This document shows, in pieces, positions 37,133 through 50,300 of a stretch of DNA of 64,000 bases; positions within the stretch are counted from its first letter, which is position 1, and each line of letters starts with the position of its first letter. Under the pieces are notes generated by a model. That model saw nothing but the letters and a program-made list of their open reading frames with translations, made no database searches and was not told the DNA's origin. The position numbers and the translations under genes were made by a program. Origin of the DNA: Montifringilla adamsi (lineage: Eukaryota; Chordata; Aves; Passeriformes; Passeridae); the NCBI GenBank assembly GCA_017590115.1, contig JAGGNK010006559.1, positions 10,494,162 to 10,558,161 on the forward strand, in the 5' to 3' direction.

Positions 37133-40100
37133 CTGTCGAGAAAGCATAGCTTTGGAAAGCAGAGACGCAGTCAAATAATAAAAGAAGTGTGAAGTATGTC
37201 CATGCAAAGTGTGCCAGAGACAGAGTGATTGATTGATTGAAAAGACAAAATGTTGCTGCTAAGTGTTAATTTTCTTCTAATTTAATTAAAAAAGTAAAGA
37301 AGATTTTGTTATTTTTAAACTGTTAAGCTTCAGCGAGATTCCAAGAGTAAACAATTCTCATTTCTCACCTAAAAGAAGTTGAGTAAGATTATGTCAAGAA
37401 GAGCAAAAGCTGTGAATGAACCATAAGAATTGTCTGTCAAAGTCTGTAGTTCACAGTTTAGGCGTTATAAGAGGTTACCGATAGGTTTCTTAGTATGAAG
37501 CAAACTGACTTCTTTTCTCCCTGTAATTTTGAGACATTTTTGAGTTTTATAGAGTTCTCCAAGGTTTCAGCAATGTTTTGACAAGACTGTGGTGGTTTAT
37601 GTGTTTATAGGTGAAGTCACAGTAAACCAAAAGTATCAGCTGAAACGTCCTTGAGCCTCAATGTACAAACAGAAAGTTATCTAGAGATCAACTATAATGA
37701 ATCTGTATTTGGTGCATAGTAATTTGTTGGATCAAGCAATGACAACCACTTGTGTAAAAAAAGCAAGAACTGCACCCCTTAGGCATAAGGTAATCAGGAA
37801 TCACTCTCAGCTAAGTGTGAGCAAAAAGAAATATAAATCCATTTATGCTGTATAAAATAACATAAACTTTCAAATTCCCGCATGCATACTTTCTCCCATC
37901 CTCTTCTGTTTTTCTTTCATTTCAGGAGTAGAAGCAAGAAAGAAAAAGGCCTAAATGATTCCAGGATCAGAATTTGGTTCACGCATGCTCCTTTTCTCAA
38001 TAAGGAGCAATAGCTATAAAGAAAACACTCAAAAAGTTTTGAAGCTGCAACAATTTACAACACCTTTGTGCTGAAGTTTAGGGTTTAAAAAATTAAGTTT
38101 TTAATACACTATCAAATCCAAAACAAATATAGAAAATACAGAACTCATTACAGAACACAGGTTTATAACCTCAAGCATGAAAAAAGATGTCTTGTGTATT
38201 TACACAATTCTAACGAATTTACACAAAGTGATTAGTCATCAGAATATCTGATACCCTTTGTTACATCTTCATAAAACCAATCTAAGTTTGAAATTTTCCT
38301 GTTGCTGAGTTTTTGTGAGTCAGTCAGGTGTGTTTGATTGTGACTATACACTGCCTGGAAACGCATATGACAAATACATATTTTTCATAACAGAAAAGCC
38401 ATACATTGTTCTCCGGTAAAAATCTACCTCAAAACTTCTTATGCAAATTTGTGCAGTCTGAACAGCTTTGTTTATTTTGTGTTATGAAACCTGCATGCCT
38501 GCATTTTTTAGCAGCCATTAATTGCTGTCTCACACTGTTCTCTCTGCCTTCCACTTCATTAATCACAGGACAATGGTAGGCCAGGGGCTGCATGATTGGA
38601 GCATCTAAACTATAAGGAGTAAATTTTCTGTTTCTGCTCAAAACTGTGCAGTAAGCTGCCCTTCTGAAGTTCTTTTTTTTTATAAAAATGTTGTTTGAAA
38701 ATCTCTTGTGGAAACTGAGCTTTCTCAAAGTCATAGTGAAAGGCACTATGTTATGTCTACTATGTACCCACCTTGGCTGTGGATAATCCATGCTGGGACA
38801 GAACCATCCCCGAATGACTGGGTCTGGGGCGGGGGATCAAGTATAAAATGCAACAAAAATAATGGGAGCTGAACCTGAGGAAATGGGGATGATAACATCT
38901 TCCTAAATATTTATTGCACAGACTATGTCTTTTTTATATTTGAATCAATGAAGAAATATTGCATTAAGTGCCAGAAAATTAAATTAAGTAAACTTACTCA
39001 TGTTAAGGCCATTTTGCCCAAAGCATTGTGTTAATGTGACCAGTTTTCCCTGGTGTTTTAAGATATATTGCGGTCCTAGATGTTTTGATTTAAATTATCC
39101 TTAGTTCCTCTCTCAGTAATTTGACAATTTATTTTGCTAACCATGTGGCTATAACTAGAAAGATAATCTATTGTATTGGAACTGAGGAACAAGGTGCTAA
39201 GGACAAATGATAACAGAACAATTCATTTGCCATCTCTGCTATTCCCTGCAGGAATATTTTGCATAATGAAAACAACATTCTAAATTAAAATGGTTGCTTT
39301 TTGCAGACCAAGATTCTTAACCTATAGTAAAGATTTTCTAAATATATTCAATGATTTTTTAATGCTACAAATTCATATGCATTTTCATTTAGTGCTAGAT
39401 TTCTGGTAGAAATTGAATTCCTGGAGTCAGAAAAGGGGAAAAAATGCTGAGTTCCTTCCTTCACTGGTCAAACTTCTGATTAAACATTCTGTGCAAAGTG
39501 TGTAAAGAAGCATTGGATTTTCAGCACTTAATTACTTTAGCCAGTTGCCATCTGTTCTTTGAATTCTGACCTTTCTTTCCAAGTTGCAGCTACATGGAGT
39601 GTCTGCAGTCAAGCCAATTAGATCATGGATGTTTCACGCTGACATTACAAAAGATTTAAAGTCCACCTGCAGAACCCTGGTTGATAAATTTAATAGTGAT
39701 GACACAGTGGCCTTCTGCAACCTTCATCCAGCAACAAAATAATAGTTTATTACTCTTGGCATTCTTCGTTTAAAATGTGGCACAACGAGCAGTGGCAAAA
39801 TCACATTTTGATTTGTTTCTTCAGCCCATGACATTAATCATATACTGTCAAAATCTTTTCATGCTAGTTTCTCACAAAGATGATGCAGGTTAACTCTAAA
39901 AAGTAACCCCATAAAATTACCCTTTTCTGGCCTAAGAGGAATAGTCACAGACTGAAATAGCTTTAAGCCACCTATTCTCCTATTAAATTCTCAGATGGTC
40001 AAGGTTGAACTTTGTAGGAAGTCTGCAACTCTGATATCGCCTGTCATCTGCCTATGAAAATGACAGACTGTCTAAAGAGTTCTCACACTGGAAGCAGGAA

Positions 40101-43100
40101 TACATACAAAATACCAACATATTTCTTACAGTAGTTATATTAACAGATGAGTATCCATCAGCACATAATAGTAATAGTATTCTAATATTGTTTATTAGTA
40201 AATGGTATCAAAGACATTCAAGTCTATCTCAGCATTTAATGGGGACCAACCACATTTGTTAACCTCAAAAATGTCATAATTTGTGAATGTAATATTATCA
40301 TTGACAAGTACATTTCTATAGGACTTATTACATAAAAGCTTCTTTAAAAAGAATCTTCTGGAAAAACATACAACAGCTTCAGTACCTGTATGAAAACATA
40401 AGAAACAAAAAACCTCTTCCTTGAGGAATATTTTGAAGCTGATTATAAGTACAAAGATGAGCTGTGAAGCCTATCAACACCAGCGAGAATCAGCCCTTGT
40501 ATTGATTTTAATGGTCTTTGAATCAGGTCCTAAGTGTGAGATTTTGAAAACCCAATAAGGCACCCATATTTGAAAACTGAACTTCTTGTTTTGAGCCAAA
40601 AACTTTGAGACAGAAAATAAATGCTACATGAAGAAGCACAAATCCCTATCGTTGTATGAGAACACACTACTACAGTTCTTCCTGTGCTTACACTGCTGAG
40701 CCAGATGGCAGTATATGTAAAGCACTGTGTTGCAGAGTTTCAGAAGCAATTTTGCTGAGTTTCAAGGAGCCTAATCTCTTAATAGAACTGCAGATTATCT
40801 GTGTGCACTTAATAGGAATCTTTTGTTCCTCCCTCCACTTCCTCGACGCTGAAAAGTGCAATAAAGCCAACTGCATGTCCTCTGAACACAATTCACTCTA
40901 TTTTGATGCTAGGTGGTGACGAAAATTCTAATGAACCACTTTGCTCACTATGTTTATTTGGCAGCATCAAACAGAAAACTCATACATCACAGAAAGAAGT
41001 CTGGCAGTTTTATATATATTGCTGAATTTTTACTGCTAAATGAAACATTTTCAGAAGTCTGGATAAAGAACTAGGTGTTATTTCATCTTAAAAACTGAGT
41101 TGAAATACTGAATGTCTTCTGTAAAGATTCTGAGATGCTCCAACAATTTCACAATAACACCTGAATAAAGAGAAAATTAAACTGAATTAAACAGCATAAA
41201 ACATCTTTGTCAAAATAAATACATTACATTCAAAGTGTCACATAGAAATTAAGTATTAAGTATTATGTATTAAAAATACTTAATAATTATTAAGTATATT
41301 TAAACTGATCTGTGATGCATATGCATAAATATTAAATTTTTCATTTGAAATAATTAGTCACAATAATGTGCTTCTTTCCAATAAAGACTAAAAATCACAA
41401 CAATAGAAAATGTCTCATTCCTTAATTTGTTAGAGCATAACTGCCACCTCTGTGATCCATCTTCATTACCATTTAACCATGTCTGTAGCAAGACAATCTG
41501 GAGACCAGGCATGATGTCCTTTTGATGCTTTCAACCATTACTTTCTACACACTTATTTTTCAATTAATTTGGGCTAAGAAAGAGTAGCATGCTCCATGTG
41601 TTGTGACATTTTTTGTCCTTTGTGACAATTAATACTTAAACTTAGTTTTGTATTTTTATTCTATGAACATGAACACAGTTATCATATGTAAGTGCAAACA
41701 CACTGTCATACATGCTCAGTATCAGTCTTGTTCAGACATTCTACTGTCCAGAATACAGCAGACAATATTCAAGCAAACAGAAGTAGTATTGTTTTGGAGG
41801 TTTTTTTTGTGATGCTTACATATACTTACTTTATGTCCTTATTCTCACCTGCCTGGAATTTTAAGATTTCTTCAAAGAGCAGACTTTCTAACAGCATGGT
41901 TGCTATGGGTTGCCCATGCTATCTACTCAAGCTCTTTATCTGCTGTTACCTGACATTTTTGGGCTGCAGTCATCTCTTCCCTGATGGGAGGCTAAGACCA
42001 GCTCTAACCTTTTCTTTTCTCTGAATTTCTCTAGCAAGGGAGTGTTTCTACCTACTGCAAGGTTATACTCACAACTTTTGCAAAGCTGTAGACTTTGGGT
42101 GAATTTTCTCCAACAAATTTATCACCCCTTTCCCTTCTCTCCTTCCCCTCACTTCCCTCAATGTTGTCCTTCCCTTATTCCTCACTGCCACACACTCTAT
42201 AACTCACCACCACCCTATAAGCCTATAACAAAATCTATACCAGACCTCCCTTGTCTTTATCTAGGCACCCCAATTTTCCTTCATCCTACCTGCGCTCTTA
42301 GCTGTTCACCTGTGCCTTTCTGGGCTTATACTGTCTAATATCATGCCCACTTTAACTCCTAATCCTTCTGTCCAAAGATATGGCTTGTTTCTGTTCTGTC
42401 TTGGTGAGGTTGAGCAGCAAGATCATTGAGGTCTCCAAGCCTTGTTCTCAGTTCTGGATCCTCAGCATCTCTAGATGAGGTCTACTTGAATGTCAAATGC
42501 AAAGAAAGTCTACCTAACTACCTAATAACGTCTCTGTCAATTCAGTATATCAGCCTACAACTGAAGAGAGAAAATGTGCTGCATGGAAACAGTGACCCCC
42601 TGCTGCTTGTTCCTTGTGCCACCATGTGTGTTCTCCTCTGTCACTCACGCATCACTCGTTAGTCCGCCGTGGTACTGGCATTAGCGTGATGCAATCATCA
42701 GAGGTGACCAAGTCCCTAAACTTCTGACGTCTATTTTTCCAGACTGTGCCAGCTTGTTTTGGTCTGTTCTCTTGCCATTTTTGGAAGGAATTATTCAAGT
42801 TAAATTAGAAGACTACAAAAGAAGCACTTGACCTCCACGGATAAGGTGAGATTCGTGCTGTGTTTATAAAATTTTTATTACTGTGCTCTTGAATTCACAG
42901 TAATACTACAAAGTGAATTGCCTCTAAGCAATTATGGATCCATCAAAACTAATGTTCTTGCTATTTTTGTCTTTTACAAACAAGAAATAAGTACCAGGGA
43001 GCATGTAGAACAGACCATTTTTAGGAATAGATTACTGCCTCATTAGAAAGCAGTTTGTGCTGTAGAGTATTACAGCATTCTTTCTCTTCATTCAGATTAG

Positions 43101-43274
43101 GCAATCACTGAGTTAATTGCTTGCTGGCTAGATGAGCTTTCATTAGCTCTGAAGTCAGCTCATCAGTTACAGTAGCAATGACAGTGGAAATCACTGAAGG
43201 AAAAAGGTACTACATCATCTTTTTTAAAAAAAAAACAACCAAATCAAAGCATCAAAACCTGATCTGTATCCTAC
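37133..43274. other. Long intron without recognised repeats
   Basis: About 6 kb of AT-rich sequence. A 120-codon minus-strand open frame at 38429-38791 is noted separately. An AT hairpin lies near 41250-41285. A GC-richer patch is seen near 42600-42740. No supported exon or repeat. Confidence 0.5.
41249..41285. repeat. AT-rich inverted repeat
   Basis: ATTAAGTATT and its reverse complement AATACTTAAT flank a short spacer, with extra TAAGTAT repeats on both sides. It is probably simple low-complexity sequence able to form a hairpin. Confidence 0.65.
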
Positions 43275-43361
43275 CAGCAGCTATGCAGCTCATGTCAGTA
43301 ATCCATGATATACTGAGATAACACTGGTAATAGTCATAACAGCTAGGAATAACAGGACATA
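43275..43361 (-). CDS. Predicted coding exon, 87 nt, phase 1 to 1
   Basis: A superb acceptor (CTTGCTTTTTTTCTCAG) and the donor GCTGCTG|GTAGGAT flank 87 nt. Two of the three frames are closed; the open one reads CPVIPSCYDYYQCYLSISW then ITDMSCIAA. It contains four cysteines in 28 codons, unlike the neighbouring exons. The entry phase fits either 54.6 or 47.2 kb, and the exit phase fits 37.0 kb. No domain is recognised. Confidence 0.65.
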
Positions 43362-44548
43362 CTGAGAAAAAAAGCAAGAGGCCACTGTTCGAAGAAATAA
43401 TGTCAAGAAATAATAAAAACCACTTTGCTGACATTATAGATTACATATTTTGACAGAAAGTAGTTTGATAAAAGTAAAGAAGATAGAGTTCATGTTGCTG
43501 CATTAAAGAGCTAACAGAATGTTATGGTCAGTGAAGACTAGGAGAATTATTGATTATGTGTACAACAACTGAACCGTTAGTAAAATTCCAAAGGTGTCTC
43601 TCAGTTTCAGTCCTGAAACCAGAAGTCGACATGGGCATATCTATCCTACTCCTGTAAGTCATCCATCATTGTTATAGCCAGCCAGGGAAGAAGCTGAGTG
43701 ATATCCACAGTCATTCCAGCTGAGCTGTGGATTTAAGGCTTGTATACTTTATATACACTACATAAATGTTATCAGTGACTCCTGGGACTTAAGAAGAAAC
43801 TGAGCACTCTGCAGGAACAAAGCCCTAAATAACCATCCGTATTCTATATTAGTAGAACCTGAAGCAGAAAGCTAATTCACTTTTGCTCATTGATTTCATT
43901 ACAATGCACAAAAAGAAGCCAGTCAAAAAATAGCAGAAATATTCCATTTCACAGCTTTTTGGTTTAACCACCAAATTAGACAAGAATAGCAAAGCAAATT
44001 TCCTTATTTTTAATGTCTGTGATCCATTCAAATTTTTGAAGAAATTGATTTCACTTCCTTGAATTAAAGATCATTTTTATCCTTGTGAAAGCAGTTAATG
44101 TTGCCAATTATTTCTTTTCAAGCATGCCTGAAACATTTTAATGGGAAAAATTCATCCTGGTGACATTTTTAAGTAGCAGATTCATGCATTCTTAGTATAA
44201 AACTATTCTTTATTTAGATTAAAGAAGCTGGGAAGTTCTTAATATTGTAAGATATTTAAGACATTTACTACAACTTAAGGCATTAAAGCTGTTTAGGAGA
44301 AAAGATTGAGCAGATAAATTTTTTTCTCTTAAAATTTGCAAATTATCCACCCAGAAATAAATTATATGAAGCATTTGTTGAAAAAAAATGGAAACTATTT
44401 CTAAAGATCAATTTTTAAAATTACTTAAAATACTATTTTAATTTAATGAATTTGGGGTACTAAATAAGTGTCAGGAGATAATTTTTTTCAACTCAAAAAC
44501 TAGATTGGAATTAATCTGAAGATATCAAAATTAAAGTTTTCAGGGTTT

Positions 44549-44586
44549 TTTTTTTTGTTTGTTTTTGGTTTTGGTTTTTTTTTTCA
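44549..44586. repeat. T/G-rich low-complexity tract
   Basis: A run of T with interspersed G (TTTGTTTGTTTTTGGTTTT pattern). No associated element was seen. Confidence 0.85.
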
Positions 44587-45306
44587 TTTAGCTGGATGAC
44601 AACAATGTTCTCCCATCACTGAATTTGATTGTGATAAACAACATTTTCTGAGAAAAGTGATCTGACAAATTTTTCCTCACAAACTTAAAAGCTGGTGTTT
44701 AACCAAGTATGGGCAAAAAGTTTGCTATTCATGATCATTGAGGACAATCAATTCCCAGCAATGAATAACTAGAACAGCAATATTATTCCATTTGGTCTCA
44801 GAAAACTGGAAAAAAAACTCTCCTAATCTTTACAAAGCCTTCTTTGTTCTTAGACACAGATCAAAGTAGCTAACAGAATGAAGGTTGACTCCAGATTGAA
44901 GAAATTTACTAGAATTTGTACAATGCTGAGAGAAAAAAATGACGTTTTTTACAACAGAACTGGGACAAATTCTATGCTTGGCTAATATAATATGTGCTAT
45001 CTTAGGAGAGTGTTAGTATAGGTATTCTTGTTACCAGGGTATGAGCTAACAACCCACATCATCACAAACAACATACAGTGATAAGAAATTTAATTACCCA
45101 TAGTTAATTTACATGAATCCAGCTTGAATGTCTGGAACAATCTGTAAACTATCTGAAACATCTTCAAAAGGTTCAATCATGAGCAACATGAATTTCATAC
45201 TAATACTTATGTACAAATTCATTTACCTGTGAACAAAACTTTATCTGTGAATTAAACATTCCAATGCCCAGTCTAAATTATTCAGGTCTTTTCCATGCAA
45301 CAATAA

Positions 45307-45430
45307 TCATGGAATCACAGAATGGTATGAGCTGAAAGAAACCTTAATGATCATCTAGTTCTAAGCCCCTGCCAGTGGCAGGGACACCTTCCACTAGACC
45401 AGGTTACTCAGTCTGTTTTAACATCTGTAA
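45307..45430 (-). mobile_element. CR1 3' end fragment
   Basis: It starts AATCATGGAATCACAGAATGG, the reverse complement of a CR1 3' tail, and continues into the 3' UTR (CCACTAGACCAGGTTACTCA). It is truncated after about 120 bp, where a plus-strand CR1 piece follows. Confidence 0.78.
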
Positions 45431-45469
45431 ACCACAGAAGAACCTATTCTAGACTTCCTGAAAAAAAGT

Positions 45470-45668
45470 TGTCATGAGAAGGGGGCTGGTCTCTTCTGCC
45501 ATGTCTCACATGAAAGGATAAGAGGAAATGGCTCTAAATTGCATAATGGGAGATTCAGGTTTGATATTAGAATTTTTTTTCACTGAAAGAGTGGTTAGGC
45601 TTTGGCACAGGTTGGCCAGCACAGGGGTGGAGTCACCCTCTCTGGAAGTGTTGAAGAGGTGTCCAGAT
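45470..45668 (+). mobile_element. CR1 3' UTR piece lacking its terminus
   Basis: The plus strand shows the CR1 3' UTR order (AAGAGGAAATGGCTCTAAAT to CTCTCTGGAAGTGTTGAAGA) and stops before the terminal repeats. It is immediately followed by a second CR1 that starts in the RT region, so the two are out of normal order. Confidence 0.78.
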
Positions 45669-46110
45669 GTTCAGAGAAGGGCAACAAGGCTGGTGAAGGG
45701 TCTGGAACACAAGTCCTATGAGGAATGGCTGAAGGAGCTGGGGTTGTTTAGCCTGGGAAAAAAAGGAGGCTCAGAGGTGATCTTTTCACTCTCTACAACT
45801 GCCTGAAAGGAGGCTGTGGCCAGATGGGTATCAGCCCCTTCTCACAGGCAACCAGCAATAGGATGAAAGGACACAGATTTAAGCTGCACCAGGGGAAGTT
45901 CATGTTGCACATTAAGAGGAATTTTTTCACAGAAAGGGTGCTTAGATATTAGAATACTGCCCAGGAACTTGGTGGAGCCACTGTCCCTGGAGGTGCTCAA
46001 GAAAAGGCTGGATGTGGCACTCAGTGCCATGGTCTAGTTGTCCTGGAGCTGTTCTGTCAGAGATTGGACTTCATAATCTCAGAGATATTTTCCAGCCTAA
46101 TTGTTTCTGT
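45669..46110 (+). mobile_element. CR1 LINE 3' fragment
   Basis: It begins in the last part of the RT frame ([30 protein letters not shown]) and runs through the 3' UTR to TTTTCCAGCCTAATTGTTTC. The terminal repeat is decayed. The upstream 3' UTR piece reads in frame into it, giving a 92-codon artificial frame. Confidence 0.85.
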
Positions 46111-46275
46111 CTACAGCCCAAAGCAAACAGCAGTCTGGGCGCAATTTCTATCACATATTTCAGAGATGAAATTTTATAATCAGAACTTTTTACATAAATG
46201 GTTGCTCCAAAGACACTCAGAAAAAGCTTCAGAGAATCTTGCTGAAACACAGGATTTTTAAGCTTGCCAAATTGT

Positions 46276-46400
46276 TTAATCATGGATCTGTAGAAAAATT
46301 TAGGTTGAAAGAAATCTTTGAGACCCTCTAGCCCAGAATATGACTAATTTGGATGTTGGATCTAGTTAGAAAGTTAGGTGAGGTTGTTCAGCCCCTCAAC
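46276..46400 (-). mobile_element. Possible very decayed CR1 3' end
   Basis: AATCATGGATCTGTAGAAAA followed by TTTAGGTTGAAAGAAATCTT resembles a reverse-complement CR1 3' tail with many changes. The following sequence is not clearly CR1. Confidence 0.4.
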
Positions 46401-47237
46401 CAACAGCATTTTGATCCTCTCCAAGGAGTTAATAAAACTGTCATTATATTTTCCTGACATTGTCAGTCAGCTTCCTCTCTAGTTCCAGCATGTCCACTTG
46501 GTGAGGCTCCTTAGGTTTGAAGGATTTAGATGATTCTTCAGAAGCATTTATTTCAAGAATGGACATATTAGTGAAAATTCTTTAGTGTCAGTTTCACATA
46601 CAGGCCCTTGTCCACAGGCTGGCTGTGAATGTGGAATTTCCAAACCTTGTCAGTGTTAGGTTAAACAAAGTAAGTGGCTCCCAGCCAGCTCTGAATGAAA
46701 GCAGAGCTGTCTCATGTCTATCTGTAAAACTGACTTTATAGAATGGGTATCCCTAGTACGGTATATCTTATTTGCTTAAGGAGCCTGAAAGAACCATCTG
46801 GTCGATTTTGATCCTCATAGTTATTGTGATGAGAAACTCGTTCAGGCAATTCTTCCACAGCTGCAAAAAAAGTGGTGAGACAGGCTTTATTTGTGTGAGA
46901 GGGGAAAAAAAACCCTAAAATGCTGCTAAATATGTTTCAGTATAATAGCATCAATAGCACATCTGATGAGTATTTAGAAAAAGTGAATGCTGAATGCCTT
47001 ATCAGTGATAACACAGACAAAGGTTATCGCCATGTGCCACACATCAAACATTGATCCCACTGCAATTAATCTAAGTGAAAAATTGTCTCCATCAGCAAAT
47101 GCTTTTGCACAACATCAAAGCCCATTTCTTTTTTGTTCCTCTTCTTTTTAGTGGGAAGCTTCGACCTGTCCAACTAAGTTAGAAATCTGTTTCTTTTAAT
47201 TTATTAGTTTCCCATGCTTTGTAATTAACCTCCCAAC

Positions 47238-47315
47238 CTTGGATCCTGAATGAAATTTTCTTTTCTGAAGAAATTTTCACTGATGTTTTGATAAATGAAG
47301 GGTTTTTTTCACCTT
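47238..47315 (-). CDS. Possible coding exon, 78 nt, phase 1 to 1
   Basis: The acceptor is AATAATCCAG and the donor ATCCAAG|GTTGGG, whose +3 position is not a purine and is therefore weak. The frame reads GEKNPSFIKTSVKISSEKKI and ends FRIQ. Its phases fit both the exon upstream (54.6 kb) and the one downstream (43.3 kb). The lysine/serine-rich alternating pattern resembles a beta-sandwich strand, but this is only an impression. Confidence is limited by the weak donor. Confidence 0.48.
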
Positions 47316-50300
47316 CTGGATTATTTTTATAGGAATGTAAGTGTTGCAATATATATAAGACACAAATCACCTTCAGCCAGTTTTGAACATAGGAGACCTT
47401 CTACTGATTCTACTTTTTGCTATTAAAAAAACACTCAAAGCCCATTTTAATGAATGTTCATACTCACTAGAATTTTGATTCTATGTTGATGTTGCTGTTA
47501 GAAGGTACTAGTAACAAGGTGAGTTTCAAACAGACAAGAAGAACCTTTTGAAACATGATGGCAACTTGGATACACACTGATAGAGTCAGTGTGTCTTTGC
47601 AAAGACACTGAAAAAAGTAAACTCTTATAATGGAAGAGAAGAAAAATTCTGTCAGCAGTTTCTTTAGCACAAATAGAAACAATGGGCCACCTTAGATATC
47701 TGTTGAAAATACCAAGTACAAAATGTGCAAAATAGAAACAGTAATGAGAGCACAGGGTAACGTCATTGTGCTCAAAAGAGATCTGGGGCAAACTGTTTGA
47801 ACAACAATTATGGGCATAATAAATCAGTTTTAGAGGTCACTAGAGGCACTGAACAGTGTGAGCACAAAGCCTGAATTTCATACACACTTTTCATTTTACT
47901 CTGCCCAAGTCACATCATGGAACTGATTAATGGTTGTGGTCAATGCCATCGGATTGACTACAGAAGGACTAAGGCAAAAAGTAGAGTAAGCAACTTTGCT
48001 GAGCAGAGCACAACCAGACAGTCCAGCTGACTGTGTTATTATCTTTATCTTCTTTTTAAATTATGGCAAAAGAATTATTATTATAAATGAAAGTCTGGCA
48101 GACTTTTCAAAAGGACAATAAAAAATATGACTAGAGGACCAACAGCAGAATTATTATAAGGCATTTAGAAATTATAGGTATCATACATAAAAATACAACA
48201 TTTCTGTAATTATTCTGATTAGTTTAATATTCAATTTGCAAAAAAGTTGCTCTCTTTAAAGAAAAAAAATTGAATTGATTTTTCAATATCTAAATGTTCA
48301 ATACCTATATATGCATTATCTTTTTAATACTTTAAATCTTTTCATGTACTTTGCATAAAGATTGATTATGTGGTAGTGTTGTGAACTAATATTCTATTTT
48401 TATAACATACACTGGAATAAGGAATGTTTCATTTAAGTTTACTTGACTTTACCCTAATTTTAAAGAAAATATGCAGAACAAGTGAGGAATGCAGAGTAAT
48501 AAATACTCTTAATTGCAATTTATAAAGTTGACAAACTAAGCTATAAAATTACAGTTTGGCAGGTAAATGGATACACAAGGAATTTTAGCAAGATGATGAT
48601 GTCATTGTTGGCTGACAAGGACCCACATAAGTGGCTGAAATAGGTATCCTGCTGAAAAGCAACTCAGCTTGCTTTTGCAGACATGTTAAAGCTTTGGACA
48701 AGCAGAGCACTCCACAGTGAGAGCAGTACAGTTCTTGTGGGAGAATTTCTAACTGATTATTTGAAGAATTATAATTTCAATAGAGAATAAATTCTTCTCA
48801 TAGTGTGCAATGCTGTGTCTCTCTTGCATTCACAGCAGATACAGGAAGAGGATCAGGATAAATAGAGACCGAGGAAAAAGGCTAACAAGACAAATGGGAG
48901 GAGTGACTAAAATACAGGCAGATATCCTGGTCCACTAGTCACCTGACAAGAAAAATAACTGGTGTTTTCTCTGTGCTTGCATTGTTCTGTAAACTTAGAA
49001 AGCAATATCACTGTGCCTCTTTTGTCCCCTTGGCTAATTTTTTCCTGGTTTCAGAAGTGCTACATAAGGAACAGAGATTATATATACTTGCCTGGTGACT
49101 TTATAACTTTCACTAGTGCTCTGCCTGCTACAGAAATACTACCAGATCGTTCACTACATGCATGGCGCTTAGAACAAAAGTCACACATTTCTAGACTTGG
49201 TTGGTAGCATAGCCCATAGGAACTTGAGACAGTGTCTGCTGTGTAGTTAAACCACCTCTTTCCAAATTCATAAATCACAAATAAAAACCAGTTCTGAAGG
49301 ATTTACAGTAAGATTTACAAGGCAAACCTAAATAACAGAGCAATAGTTATCCAGATTTATATCAGAGCCTACAAATTGTAGAGCTACTAAAATCCTTCTA
49401 GTTTCTGACATCCAGGGTATATGATTTCCATGAAATTAAAGCATCCAACTCATTTTCATAATGGTCCACAGCTTTTCTCTACCTCAAGCTTATATATCTT
49501 TGGAAGGCAAAATAGTTGTACACTTCTACCAAAGCAGTAAAACATTTATTTATTACCAGATGGGAGAGGCAGGTCTTTTGCCTTTAAAAGCAGCTGCATT
49601 GAATTAATAATAGCAACATACTGTAATTTTAATATGGTACAAAAAACCTAAGTAAATCACCTGATGTTGCTTTTGCAAATGCACATTTCCATGGAGATGT
49701 AGAAACTTGATTTATTTGGAGAAATATATGACATTAATTCACCTAGAAACAAAGCTAGGATGACATTTGTACTTAAATATTTAATATGAAAAAAGAAAAA
49801 CATTTAAGGGTCTAGTATTCTCATAGAGAATTTCCTTTGTTAGAAGAAAATATTCTCCAGTCATATCATCAATGAGCTATGTCCATAGAGCAGAGTACTA
49901 GCATCCTTAAATTATTCTCCTGGGTTTAGACACACTGCAATGTTATCTAGGACTAGCTTGAAAGTCTGGTGTAGTATAATGTTGGCCAACAGTACACAAA
50001 ACAAGAGCAATATTTAAAGTGGATTGAATCTAAGCTCTGAAGTACTAGTGGCTGGTGGCTCTTTCTGGTCTACAAAAATAAAAAATATTAAAAATTATGA
50101 AAGATTTGACAAATATAGAAAATGTCTGTAATATTCTAGGTATCATGTAAAATATAACATGACCACCCAACTTAGAATTCATTCTCAGCATATTTTTTAA
50201 ACTATTTTTTAACCGATTGGGAAAAGATTTTTGTCCTTTTTAGTGTGACGGTATCGTGCCATCCAGAGGCCAACTGAGCGCATTACAATGTTTGGTTCCT

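Noticed and set aside
45528..45806. 92-codon open frame on the plus strand
   Set aside because: It runs from a CR1 3' UTR piece into a CR1 RT end, an accidental fusion of two repeat fragments.
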